Shown here in pieces: positions 1-7,164 of a DNA stretch of 7,164 nucleotides (position 1 is its first letter; each line of letters begins with the position of its first letter). This stretch comes from Bacteroidota bacterium (GTDB lineage Bacteria > Bacteroidota > Bacteroidia > Bacteroidales > SZUA-534): positions 1-7,164 of the forward strand of contig JAIFNJ010000198.1 of NCBI GenBank assembly GCA_020047835.1, given 5' to 3'. The notes below the pieces were generated by a model that saw only the letters and a list, made by a program, of their open reading frames with translations, did no database searches and was not told the DNA's origin. A program made the position numbers and the translations under genes.

Positions 1-3000
1 TTGCCGAGTAATTTTAGCGGGATTTAAATTATCGGTTCCAACAGCTGTAAAAGTGCCTCCATCGTATATAGTTGCATTGGCATTACCTCCCATTTTTAAT
101 GTACCATTTGGTCCAATTATATAAGTGCCTGAACCGGTAACATATAAATAATCGGTACCTGCTCCATCGCCCATATTAACATCTAACTGGTTTTGGTTAA
201 AAGTTCCTGCTGAAAGTGTAAAGTTTCCATTTACCTTTAAATCATTTGTCGCCAATGTATAATTTATTCCTAGGGCATTAATTGCCAAATGATGAAATGC
301 TGAAGTACTATTGTTGATAGTATGTGCACCTGATGTGGCGTTGAACGTTACCAAACCTGCCCTAGGAACATAAGTACCAGCATTCACCCAGTTGCCTGAA
401 GTGGTTATCGAAAAGTTAGATGCAGATGCATCTAAGGTAGCTCCTAAAACAATAGTCAAATCTTTTACTATACTGGTATTTCGGCCCAAGGTATAAATAG
501 AAGTACCTTCAATAGTCAAATAGTTAAAGTTTTTACCTCCATTATCGATAGTTTTAACGGAACCATCTCCATTAAATGTTATGGTTCCATTATTGGTAAA
601 TGTAGCTGTTGTAGATATAGTCCAATTGCCTTGAGCACTAACAAAATCATTCATTGTTTTTAATTCAAGGGTACCTGTACCCAGAATAGTAAAATCACCT
701 AATATTTCCAAATCCGTATTTTCGCTATCCAAATCAGTCTCAATTATAATTTTTGAGCCAGTATTAATAGTGAGGTTTTTGGCTTTTTGACCGGATACGG
801 TGAGCTTTGGTTTGTTGGTAACATTGGCAATAACCACATTTTCAGATCCTGTTGGCACTATGTCTGGTCCAAAGTTGGCGGTCCAGTTGGCAGCATTATT
901 CCAGTTGGTGCTCGCCGACCCATCCCAGGTTAGCACTACTACACCGGTCCAGTTTATGCGGTTGTAATCATCTTTTTCAAATAAGCTTCCTGAAAAAGGT
1001 CCGGATGCTTCCCAAAATTCAATGGTTCCATTGTTCACCGTTTTTTCAACATTTTTTTGCAGTGTTCCACCCGGATTTGTTGGGAAACTAACGTTGTCAA
1101 TATAATTTGGATAAACAAAACTCTGCGAATTCTCAATTACTAACAATTTTCCATCATAGGCTCCATTTGTAAATGTACCATTACTAAAATTATTTGTGGC
1201 ATCAATAACTCCGGTTGAACTTATTCGTATTCCATTTATGTTCATGAACTGAAATTGGTAATACTCAGCTTTAATGGCTCCATGGCAGGTGAACCCATAG
1301 CGGCCGCCATAATGCAGATTGTTGGTTACAATAGCATTATTAGCACCTGTGCCCACAATTTCAAAGGATCCAGTAGCTCCAATATCTATACTACTTCCGT
1401 CACCGGCCAACAGGTTTCCTCCAGCTCCAATACTATAATTTCCATTAATGGAAATATTGTCCGTGGATTGATTGCCCAATGCCACTTTGTAACCATTTCC
1501 GCTAAAAGTACCGGCAGTTAAAATAAAATCGCCATAAACAGCTACATCGCTTTCTAAAGTGTAAATTGCCCCGCTATTAATTGTTAAGCTGTTTAAGAAT
1601 TTTAAATTGGCAGCATAATCGAAATTGGTTTTAATCCGTGCGGTTCCAGATGCCTTGTTTAACAGAAAAGTACCACTGTTTGCAAATGATCCATTTTCAG
1701 CGTATAAGTCTCCACCAACAGATGTGGTTCTGCCGTTGGCAGAATAAATACCAAGTGTAACAATTAGTCCACCTGTAATTGCCTGATCCTTATTGTTAGG
1801 TGCATATAATGTACCTATGGATTTATTTACCGTTAGAAGATAAAATGGATTGGTACTGTTGTCAACCACCGAAATATTTTGATTGCCTGAATTCCCATTA
1901 AAAACTACTTCACCTGAACGAGGGATAAATGTACCCCCAAGTGCATTGTTATTATTCCAATTCCTGGCTATGGTAATGGAATAGTTATTTGCAGTAACAT
2001 CCAGCGTAGCGGTATTAAAATTCAAATTACCAAGAATTTCAATGGCACCTCCCAATGATTTTGTATTGGTATTGGTTAAGGTTAGGTTCCCATAAACTAC
2101 ATTATTACCGCCACCAATAATTTGGTTTCCATCGCCCCGGTAATCTACTGTGGTGGAAGCTCCCAAGTTACTAGCAATAAAACCTGTGGGAAAATGATTG
2201 GCGCCAGTAATGTAAACGGTGGCACTATTTTCCACGGTAAATGTACCAGTACCACTGGTGTTTGTTATTAGTTTATCCAAAATATCTAACCGGGTTACAC
2301 CTGCTGCAATGGTTAAATTGCTAGCAATGGTTAAATTTCCGGTTAACGTAAGAACACTTCCTGTGCATGCTACAATTAAATTATTAAAGGTTGATGCTGT
2401 TACTGTTTGATTTCCTGACCTATTAAAAGTAATGGTGCCATTTCCTGCGTAAGTTCCAGTTCCTGTCCATATTGCCCCGCTAAAAGTATGGCTTTCGTTT
2501 CCATCGTTTAAGGTAGCTCCATTATTAATAGTAACATTTCCTAAAAAATTGATGATACTTGCGGTATTGGCTTGCAATATGGAGTTTATAGTGGTAGTTC
2601 CACTAATAGTGGTAGCTCCTTCGGTATATTTTATTGCTGATCCGTTTACAATTAAATTAAATAAATTTCCATTGGTAATGGTTTGATTTACACTTCCGTT
2701 CAGGTTTAATGTTCCTGTACCTGGTTGAAACGTACCTTGATTGTTAAAATCGCCTCCCAAATTCAAAGTGTAAGATGCGGTATTAGGGATAACTATTCCG
2801 TTCGTGATGGTTAAACTGCCTAACACATTTATGATACTGCCAGTTAGATAAAAAGTGGATGATGCATTATTAAATTCCAATTCATAGAAATCGGAACTTA
2901 ACGGATTAATATTTACCGAACCACTACCTGAATTAAAAACTACTGCAGAACTGCCATGAACAAAAATACCATTAGTTCCTCTTGTCCATGCCCCACCACA

Positions 3001-3411
3001 AATAATATTACTTTCGGGGTGCGAAACAATTAGTTTTCCTGCAGAGACACCTTCACCAATGGTAATATCGCCATAGGTATTTATATTAAAACCTCCATCT
3101 AATTCTAGCACACCTGAAGTGATTCGTAATTTTTTACATTCACCGTTGATATTCAGTACGGGATCATTTGGCAAGCTACCGGGTATTATGGCATCAATGG
3201 TGCTTGTTGGAACCCCATCCGACCAGTTGCCTGGGTTATCCCAATTTTCATTTATAGCACCTGTCCAAGTGGTCTCCAACACACCGGGCCATTGCAGTTT
3301 TCCTTGACTGGCATCGGCTAAATCAGCAGGTGGTCCTGATGAAAGTTCATCTTTCTCGTATTTATAGCTACCTAAATTACCGCTAATTAAGCCACTAAAT
3401 GTAATATTGGG
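1..3411 (-). CDS. Downstream fragment of giant adhesin-like protein (no start, 3' end beyond window)
   Basis: I read all 1,137 codons of this frame from just after the TAG to the left edge and found no stop. It is in the same frame as the fragment ending at 3412. There is no credible start: the first ATG is at 1243-1245, 722 codons in, and lies inside a conserved module. The few GTG or TTG codons near the beginning have no ribosome binding site. Content in order: linker with YEKDE; Trp-rich head at 3112-3291 (TTWTG, NENWDNPGNW); F[DN]G..Q-type repeats near 2677-2712, 2401-2436 and 1873-1911; one FPTGF block at 2059-2193; terminal module at 1036-1365; linker with FEKDDYNRINW; a third head at 757-951; then more repeats near 547-585 and 316-354. 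Composition and style match the fragment upstream of the TAG, so this is the same gene continued. It would not be translated alone unless the TAG is read through or is an error. Confidence 0.85.
757..951 (-). repeat. Trp-rich head module, copy 3
   Basis: Landmarks are VLTWDG, STNWNNAANW, IVPTGSENVVI, then KPKLTVSG and KNLTI. The Cys seen in copies 1 and 2 is replaced here (GQKAKNL). The linker before it, FEKDDYNRINW, has the D..NR..W ending that I associate with junctions between repeat blocks in such proteins. The module starts the third super-module, which runs off the left edge. Confidence 0.75.
1036..1365 (-). repeat. Terminal module, copy C
   Basis: This is the third copy of the closing module. 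Landmarks are FEIVG, GGRYGF, KAEYY, NGIRI, IDATNNFSNGTF and NVEKTV. TNNFSNGTF is identical to copy A. Unlike the other two, the reading frame passes through its end without a lesion and continues into the linker with FEKDDYNRINW. It therefore shows what an intact junction looks like. Confidence 0.75.
2059..2193 (-). repeat. FPTGF-type block, copy 3
   Basis: The landmarks are FPTGFIASNL, TTVDYRGDGNQII, VVYGNLTLTNTNTK. It is the only copy in the second super-module. PTGF and the YG.L..[QT]NT.T ending match copy 2 closely. Confidence 0.65.
3112..3291 (-). repeat. Trp-rich head module, copy 2
   Basis: Landmarks are LETTWTG, NENWDNPGNW, DGVPTSTID, then DPVLNINGECKKLRI. Cys in GECKKL takes the place of Cys in ALCGRI of copy 1. 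The module lies about 40 codons after the TAG, at the distance from the terminal module expected from the other two junctions. This is strong evidence that the frame beyond the TAG belongs to the same protein. Confidence 0.75.
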
Positions 3412-3414
3412 CTA
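3412..3414 (-). other. In-frame TAG interrupting the giant gene
   Basis: The codon sits in NVKRQVS-TAG-PNITFSG. The matching junction in the next super-module reads NVEKTVNNGTIEF. With the TAG counted as one residue, the Ile and Phe downstream line up without a gap, so a sense codon changed by one base fits better than an insertion. TAG is not reassigned: it occurs once in roughly 2,385 codons of the gene, and Gln is encoded by ordinary CAA and CAG. Confidence 0.8.
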
Positions 3415-6400
3415 CGAAACCTGACGTTTTACGTTAAAAATTCCGGTAACAGGAGTTGTCGATATGTTAAAAGCAACATCAACAATATCAGCGCCGACAT
3501 AAGTTCCGGCTTCCAAATTAAGGTAGCACGCACCAGCCACATTGTTAATGTTTGAGAAAGTACCGTATGAAAAGTTATTGGTGGAATGTAGGGTGGCGTT
3601 GGCTTGTATATCGATACCTGCATTTGACAAATACTCAATTAAATAGTATTTAGCCTCAATGGTTGCCCTGTTAATTGTAATAACATGGCCTCCATAGGTA
3701 GTATTCCGTGTTAAGGTACTAACTTCGCTTAAACTATTTCCTACTAAACGTAATGTAGCCTTTGAAGGGGTGGCATTATCAACATTCATGGAACAAACGG
3801 AACCCTGATTTTCAAATTTCAGGTAAGCGTTAGCGTCCACCTCTAAAATTCCTTTAACGGTAAATACTTTCGGATTGGCCGTATTGTAGCCAAACACTAT
3901 GGTGTTTCCGTTTAATTTTACATGGGCATCTTCATTTAAGTTGATAGTTCTTCGAATGGTGGTGGCTGGTGATATAAGGTTGTACAAATATGTAGAGCCT
4001 GCATCGTCACCAAAATTAACTATCCAAAAGGTGCCTGTACCGTTGTTGATATTAACATCGGTTGATGCATTAAATGTGACAAAACTATTATCGTTATGAG
4101 TAAATACGCCTGTATTGGTATAATTACCACTAATCGTAAGTGAAAAGTATGATGAAACATTATCGTAGTTATTCAAGGTTGATGAAATAATGTTTAAGTC
4201 GTTCACATCCCAATTGCTATACATTCTTTTTGTACCTGAGCCGCTTATTTCAATATTTTTGGCAGTAAAGGCAGGAGTATTAATATTTTGATTTCCACCA
4301 TCAAATGTAATATCAGCCGCAGCGGAATTCAAAGTACCACCGGAGATATTGGTAATGGTTCCGAAAATGGTATGCGCCAAAGTTCCCATATTAACCGTTG
4401 CTGTGCCTGAAATTGTAAGAGTGCCATTAATATCGGCACCGTTGGTGTTAAAGGTAATTGTATTAGATCCAGAAAAAACAAGGTTAGTAAAGTAGTTATC
4501 AGTTTGGCTGGATCCTGGATTAATTGCCTGTGCACCTGACCCATTAAATGTCAACGTACTTGAATGTTTAAATTTACCATTATTTGTCCAGGTTGAACCA
4601 TTAAATTCGATGTTACGAGCTGAAGTTACAGCAATGTTAGGGTTAATTGTAACATTTCCATTTATTATCACGCTATTAGCTGAACCTAGTGTTTTTGTTC
4701 CGGTGCCGGATAGCACTATATGATAGAGTCTTAACGGAAAAACTGTATTGTTATTAATTGCCTGATTTCCACCATTAAAAGTAAAAGTTACACCGGGTGA
4801 GGGGGTATAATCATAAATAGCAGTGGTTGCCCCAGCTGTAATTATGCTTTGTCCACCATCGGTAAAAATACAGCTTCCCATATTCAAATCGCCAACAACT
4901 TGCAAAGTAGCTATTCCATCGGTAGTAACTGTTTTGGTATTTTGGAAGGTAAGTCTTCCGTAAATTATATTATTAGCCGTGTAAACCGTTTGATTTACTG
5001 TATTCGGGGCTCTTAAATAAACAATACTGTTGCTATGCAGGTTATAGGTGGCGAATCCGGTGGGCATAGCCGCTGCTGTAGCTGACGGTGTTGAGTTGTA
5101 TAGTCTTGCGTTATTCTCCAAGGTAAAAGTTTTTCCCACACCGGATGAAGTCATGGTTTTGGGTAGGGTATTATTGTTCGCATCCATCAAAAGGTAGATA
5201 CTGTTTTTTACTGTGACATTGCCCGTAATATTCAAATTATTGTACATCCTCTTCCAACTACCCATGGTGCCACCAAATTCAATATTATTGAAGCCGGTAA
5301 TATCGGCATCAATATACCAGTCTCCCCCTATATGAGTTAATTTGGTTGTTCCGGTGCCCCAAATAATTTGCTGGCCACCGGCAACTAAAGATAAATTTCC
5401 TGTTAATATTAAATTAGAACTGTTTGTTTCCATATCTAATACTACGAAGGTATGGTCAATATTTAAATTACCTGTTACTTTTAAATCACCAGTTTCAACT
5501 GTTTTATTATTAATTGGACCAATACTATTTTGCATGTATAAATTTCCATATGACCAATCGGGACTATTTTTAATTGTTTGATTGCCTGACGTATAACGGT
5601 AATACACATTACTGGTACTCGACATAGAAATTGTTTCAAAATTTACCGGAAAGTTAGTGGCACCATCAATAGTAATGGTTCCATTGTTGGTTAAGCTGTT
5701 CACAGAAATTCCCCCATCAATGGTAAAAGTGCTAAAACCAACCGTAGACCCACTGTTAATAATTACATCGCCCCATATTTGAGTTGCTTTATAAAATGTT
5801 TTTGCTCCAGTACCGGCAAAGGTTACTTTGTTAAATTGAGTTGTAGTAGATCCGGTATTATCAATTTGCTGAGTACCCCCATCAAAAATTACCATTCCAC
5901 TTCCGGTTTGGCTGAACGTACCGTTGTTAATCCAATTACCAGCCACATACAAGTCATTTTCTTGTCCATTAAAGGTGGTCCCCGAACCAATTGTTAGTGC
6001 GCTATTGATTTCTAGGTTAGTCAAAAGGGTCTTTGTACCTGTGCCAGAAGAAGTTATATTATAAAAAGTGCCATTGGAAATGGTTTGGTCTGCTCCATCA
6101 AAGGTAACGGTTTGTGACATGGGGACAAATAATGGTGCTGAATCGGCTACCATCAGCCAATTTCCGCCAATAGTAATGTTAAGGGTCAATACACTAAAAG
6201 TACCTTTTACAAAAGTTAAGTTATTATTGATATCCAAATTAGCTCCTAAGGTAAATATGCCCCCTTGGGATGAATAAAGATTCATATTGTAAAATGAACC
6301 GGAACTCTGTGTAATGGTCTGGGTTTCGCTTGCTACTCTGAAATTTACTGTACCATTGCCATTGTTAAAAGTTCCCGAATTGGTCCAGTCGCCAAATACT

Positions 6401-6843
6401 GTAATCTCACTGGTTGGGTCAGTAACCGCAACCACTGCGCCATTGCTAATAACCACAGCACCAATTATGCTTAAATCATAACCGCCTCCTAATTCAAACC
6501 CAAGTCCGGTACTTCCATTATCATTAACGATAATTCTTCCACACAGCGCATTACCGGTATTTATTTTTGCAACTTTATTAGGTCCAACGAATTTGCTGAT
6601 ATCTATATATACGTAATGATTAGAATCAGTAGGAGCAAAGCCACCTTCCCAGTTCAAATTATTGTGCCAGTCATCAGAAACGTCTCCCTCCCAAAAGAAA
6701 CCGTTAGGATAAGTCCAATGAACATAGCCTGTTGAAGCACCGCCACTTGGTGAATCTGTTTCATAAACAGGTCCTGCTAACGAACCAATGCAATCCTGCT
6801 GCCGGGGGAACATCGCGCTTAATATTCCGGTTGGTGGTACCAC
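3412..6843 (-). CDS. Middle fragment of giant adhesin-like protein: one full super-module, ended by TAG
   Basis: This is 1,143 codons from a GTG at 6841-6843 to TAG at 3412-3414. The GTG is not a convincing start: no Shine-Dalgarno sequence precedes it, it lies inside coding sequence of the upstream frame, and the first 13 residues do not fit the repeat pattern. True coding begins near residue 14. Layout by residue: linker 14-42; Trp-rich head 43-110 with WEG, DDWHNNLNW and APT; then degenerate beta-strand repeats with F[DN]GG.Q-type motifs near 246, 318, 687, 763 and 844; FPTGF-type blocks near 398 and 593; terminal module about 1031-1142 ending in NVKRQV. There is no signal peptide, membrane segment or catalytic motif. 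The composition (Asn, Thr, Gly, Ser) and strand periodicity suggest a beta-solenoid stalk or adhesin. The protein does not really end at the TAG: the same frame continues with the next linker and head. Substrate unknown. Confidence 0.85.
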   Translation of the reverse strand: MVPPTGILSAMFPRQQDCIGSLAGPVYETDSPSGGASTGYVHWTYPNGFFWEGDVSDDWHNNLNWEGGFAPTDSNHYVYIDISKFVGPNKVAKINTGNALCGRIIVNDNGSTGLGFELGGGYDLSIIGAVVISNGAVVAVTDPTSEITVFGDWTNSGTFNNGNGTVNFRVASETQTITQSSGSFYNMNLYSSQGGIFTLGANLDINNNLTFVKGTFSVLTLNITIGGNWLMVADSAPLFVPMSQTVTFDGADQTISNGTFYNITSSGTGTKTLLTNLEINSALTIGSGTTFNGQENDLYVAGNWINNGTFSQTGSGMVIFDGGTQQIDNTGSTTTQFNKVTFAGTGAKTFYKATQIWGDVIINSGSTVGFSTFTIDGGISVNSLTNNGTITIDGATNFPVNFETISMSSTSNVYYRYTSGNQTIKNSPDWSYGNLYMQNSIGPINNKTVETGDLKVTGNLNIDHTFVVLDMETNSSNLILTGNLSLVAGGQQIIWGTGTTKLTHIGGDWYIDADITGFNNIEFGGTMGSWKRMYNNLNITGNVTVKNSIYLLMDANNNTLPKTMTSSGVGKTFTLENNARLYNSTPSATAAAMPTGFATYNLHSNSIVYLRAPNTVNQTVYTANNIIYGRLTFQNTKTVTTDGIATLQVVGDLNMGSCIFTDGGQSIITAGATTAIYDYTPSPGVTFTFNGGNQAINNNTVFPLRLYHIVLSGTGTKTLGSANSVIINGNVTINPNIAVTSARNIEFNGSTWTNNGKFKHSSTLTFNGSGAQAINPGSSQTDNYFTNLVFSGSNTITFNTNGADINGTLTISGTATVNMGTLAHTIFGTITNISGGTLNSAAADITFDGGNQNINTPAFTAKNIEISGSGTKRMYSNWDVNDLNIISSTLNNYDNVSSYFSLTISGNYTNTGVFTHNDNSFVTFNASTDVNINNGTGTFWIVNFGDDAGSTYLYNLISPATTIRRTINLNEDAHVKLNGNTIVFGYNTANPKVFTVKGILEVDANAYLKFENQGSVCSMNVDNATPSKATLRLVGNSLSEVSTLTRNTTYGGHVITINRATIEAKYYLIEYLSNAGIDIQANATLHSTNNFSYGTFSNINNVAGACYLNLEAGTYVGADIVDVAFNISTTPVTGIFNVKRQVS
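3418..3753 (-). repeat. Terminal module, copy B
   Basis: This is the second copy of the closing module. Landmarks are LRLVG, GGHV, EAKYY, AGIDI, LHSTNNFSYGTF and NVKRQV. It shares order and spacing with the copies at 6809-7144 and 1036-1365 but differs at most residues, so it is an old duplication. It ends one codon before the TAG-containing junction. Confidence 0.75.
4930..5067 (-). repeat. FPTGF-type block, copy 2
   Basis: The landmarks are MPTGFATYNL, SIVYLRA, NQTV, IIYGRLTFQNTKT. It lies about 195 residues after copy 1 within the same super-module, so this super-module carries two such blocks where the next has one. Confidence 0.65.
5515..5652 (-). repeat. FPTGF-type block, copy 1
   Basis: About 46 residues with NFPVNF, SNVYYRYTSGNQTI, then YGNLYMQNS. 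The order F-P-x-x-F, V-Y-[YL]-R, Q-T-[IV], Y-G-x-L recurs in two other places in the gene. It is the most diverged of the three copies. It is probably a set of solenoid turns. Confidence 0.6.
6514..6717 (-). repeat. Trp-rich head module, copy 1
   Basis: This module opens the first full super-module. The pattern is W.G, six or so residues, W....NW..G..PT, then a V.I strand, then a Cys near a short strand (ALCGRIIV). The same order of landmarks recurs at 3112-3291 and 757-951. I recognise the NW..G.PT style from large Bacteroidota surface proteins, where it often begins a repeat block, but I do not know a binding function for it. Confidence 0.7.
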
Positions 6844-7164
6844 CGCTATTAAACGTTACTGATTTAATGGTTAGGTTGGTCGTATTATCAATTGCCAACC
6901 CGTTTAAATTTATATATGCAGTTGATGTAGCGGTACTTGATCCCGAAATAAATGTTCCGTTGCTAAAGTTATTGGTTGCATCCAAACTTCCACCGTTAAT
7001 GGTAATTGCACCATTTGTAGTGGCACCAATGGTTTCGCAGCGGTAATATTTGGCATGGAATGTTCCACTGTTTTGTACAATATAATATGAACCACCTGTT
7101 TTTGTTAGGTTTGCAGTGTTACCAGCAATACCTACCATTTTAAAAACACCACCTTCATTACGAA
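6761..7164 (-). CDS. Upstream fragment of giant adhesin-like protein (5' partial, frameshifted at its end)
   Basis: This frame is open from the right edge of the window, so its start lies outside; the ATG at 7136-7138 is internal and not a real start. About 118 codons are genuine, down to the valine codon at 6809-6811. They cover the terminal module of a super-module: FK.VG, then AKYYR, then LDATNNFSNGTF, then NIKRDV. Close matches to each motif occur at 3418-3753 and 1036-1365. After the C5 run at 6804-6808 this frame runs about 15 more codons to a TGA at 6761-6763, and that tail has no resemblance to the repeats. The coding signal moves to the neighbouring frame exactly there, so the tail is an artefact of the frameshift. 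Function beyond being part of the surface protein cannot be told. Confidence 0.8.
   Translation of the reverse strand, partial: RNEGGVFKMVGIAGNTANLTKTGGSYYIVQNSGTFHAKYYRCETIGATTNGAITINGGSLDATNNFSNGTFISGSSTATSTAYINLNGLAIDNTTNLTIKSVTFNSGGTTNRNIKRDVPPAAGLHWFVSRTCL
6804..6808 (-). other. Frameshift site: run of five C
   Basis: On the minus strand the sequence reads GATGTTCCCCCGGCAGCAG. Upstream, repeat-like coding (NIKRDV) is in one frame. Downstream, repeat-like coding (RQQDCIGSLAG) is in the frame reached by skipping one base. With four C instead of five the frame is continuous as NIKRDV-PRQQDC. The downstream frame has a TAA at 6856-6858 and the upstream frame a TGA at 6761-6763, so the shift must lie between them. 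The homopolymer is the natural place. A sequencing or assembly indel, a real mutation, slippage-based phase variation, or a +1 ribosomal shift on CCC-C could each explain it, in falling order of likelihood. Confidence 0.75.
6809..7144 (-). repeat. Terminal module, copy A
   Basis: This is the first of three diverged copies that close each super-module. Shared landmarks in order are F.[MI]VG, GG[SHR], A[KE]YY, G[AI].I, a TNNFS.GTF motif, a hydrophobic strand pair, and N[IV].[KR].V at the end. Here they read FKMVG, AKYYR, LDATNNFSNGTF and NIKRDV. The copy stops right at the C5 frameshift. It is likely a structural cap or closing strand set of each super-module; that role is inference. Confidence 0.75.

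Larger units (their letters stand above)
316..2712 (-). repeat. F[DN]G..Q beta-strand repeats, super-modules 2 and 3
   Basis: The same repeat core continues beyond the TAG: LNLNGSVNQTI (2677-2712), ITFNRSGNQTV (2401-2436), VVFNGNSGNQNI (1873-1911), ITFNGDGSVKTI (547-585) and VTFNATSGAHTI (316-354). The last two belong to the third super-module and have lost the Gln. GNW.N.GT[FY] segments precede several copies, as upstream. Confidence 0.6.
4282..6108 (-). repeat. F[DN]GG.Q beta-strand repeats, super-module 1
   Basis: This is a degenerate repeat whose core is a strand followed by F[DN]G, a short turn, then Q.I. Clear copies are VTFDGADQTI (6079-6108), VIFDGGTQQI (5863-5892), TFNGGNQAI (4756-4785 region), TFNGSGAQAI (4522-4557) and ITFDGGNQNI (4282-4314). 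Between them lie GNW.NNGTF, GTGTKTL and N..INGNLTI segments. Spacing between adjacent clear copies is about 70 to 80 residues. The pattern fits stacked turns of a beta-solenoid. The copies are diverged in DNA, so recent expansion is not indicated. Confidence 0.65.
1..7164 (-). pseudogene. Giant repeat-rich adhesin-like surface protein gene, internal part, interrupted twice
   Basis: The entire window reads as one protein if two lesions are bridged: a one-base frameshift in the C5 run at 6804-6808 and an in-frame TAG at 3412-3414. That gives about 2,385 residues with no N-terminus and no C-terminus. The protein is low in Cys and Met, rich in Asn, Thr, Gly and Ser, and made of short beta-strand repeats, which suggests a beta-solenoid-like extracellular stalk. 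Head and terminal modules recur on both sides of each lesion in the expected order, which is the main reason to treat the pieces as one gene. From knowledge of such families, proteins of this style in Bacteroidota are cell-surface or secreted adhesins, often with a type IX sorting domain; none is visible here because the end is outside the window. Substrate and partner are unknown. It may be intact in the organism if the lesions are sequencing errors, so pseudogene status is provisional. Confidence 0.6.

Noticed and set aside
852..1091. Plus-strand open frame of 79 codons, and the similar plus-strand frames at 1255-1521, 2219-2410, 3119-3307, 3899-4099, 5342-5581, 5779-5997, 6068-6277 and 6732-7046
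   Set aside because: All lie opposite the continuous minus-strand repeat coding, have no recognisable domains, and mirror its low-complexity codons.
1279..1307. CCATGG and GCGGCCGC sites close together, resembling a cloning-vector remnant
   Set aside because: They encode part of the conserved terminal module (GGRYGF and the residues before A[KE]YY), so they are ordinary coding sequence.
3277..3411. An independent gene starting after the TAG
   Set aside because: No ATG occurs in frame until 1245, there is no intergenic gap, and the text after the TAG is a mid-protein linker seen at another junction.
3412..3414. TAG reassigned to an amino acid (alternative genetic code or pyrrolysine)
   Set aside because: Only one TAG occurs in about 2,385 codons and normal Gln codons are used. 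Reassignment would give many.
3429..3638. Minus-strand open frames at 3429-3638, 4329-4544 and 6910-7095
   Set aside because: They overlap the main coding in another frame and do not show the repeat pattern.
6841..6843. GTG as the start of a separate 1,143-residue protein
   Set aside because: It lies within coding of the upstream frame, has no ribosome binding site, and its first 13 residues do not fit the module. The fragment is explained by the frameshift.
1..7164. CRISPR array, tRNA, rRNA, insertion sequence or prophage genes
   Set aside because: No direct repeats with regular spacers, no RNA-like structure and no transposase or phage motif was seen. The repetitiveness is at protein level.

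Overview
The whole 7,164-base window is coding sequence on the minus strand. It appears to be an internal piece of one giant, repeat-rich surface or secreted protein gene that runs off both ends. Neither the true start (signal peptide) nor the true end (any C-terminal sorting domain) is present. The DNA is AT-rich. The protein is dominated by Asn, Thr, Gly, Ser and Ile, with few Cys or Met, and is built from degenerate beta-strand repeats. The style (NW..G.PT heads, F[DN]GG.Q repeats, FPTGF blocks) is what I know from very large adhesin-like proteins of Bacteroidota (Flavobacteriia, Cytophagia and relatives), many of which are exported by the type IX secretion system. That taxonomic and secretion call is inference, because no marker gene or sorting domain lies in the window.

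Layout, 5' to 3' of the gene (right to left in the window). (1) 7164 to about 6809: the end of one super-module, open to the right edge. (2) About 6804 to 3415: a complete super-module of about 1,130 codons. (3) 3411 to about 1039: a second super-module of about 790 codons. (4) From about 1038 to the left edge: the start of a third. Each complete super-module opens with a Trp-rich head, continues through many F[DN]G..Q beta-strand repeats and FPTGF blocks, and closes with a conserved terminal module. That module contains A[KE]YY and a TNNFS.GTF motif and ends in N[IV].[KR].V.

Two lesions break the reading frame. At 6804-6808 a run of five C (minus strand) puts the upstream and downstream coding in different frames; four C would restore one continuous frame. 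At 3412-3414 there is a single in-frame TAG, followed by 1,137 sense codons in the same frame with no stop up to the window edge and no ATG for the first 722 codons. Both lesions fall at the same place in the repeat architecture, three codons after the terminal module's [KR][KR] pair. The simplest reading is one long gene with two sequencing errors or two disabling mutations. Recoding or phase variation is possible but unproven.

There is no intergenic stretch, no RNA gene, no mobile element, no CRISPR array and no recognisable promoter or terminator. I see no clear sign of a previously undescribed system. The lesions at module boundaries and the module architecture are the points worth checking.
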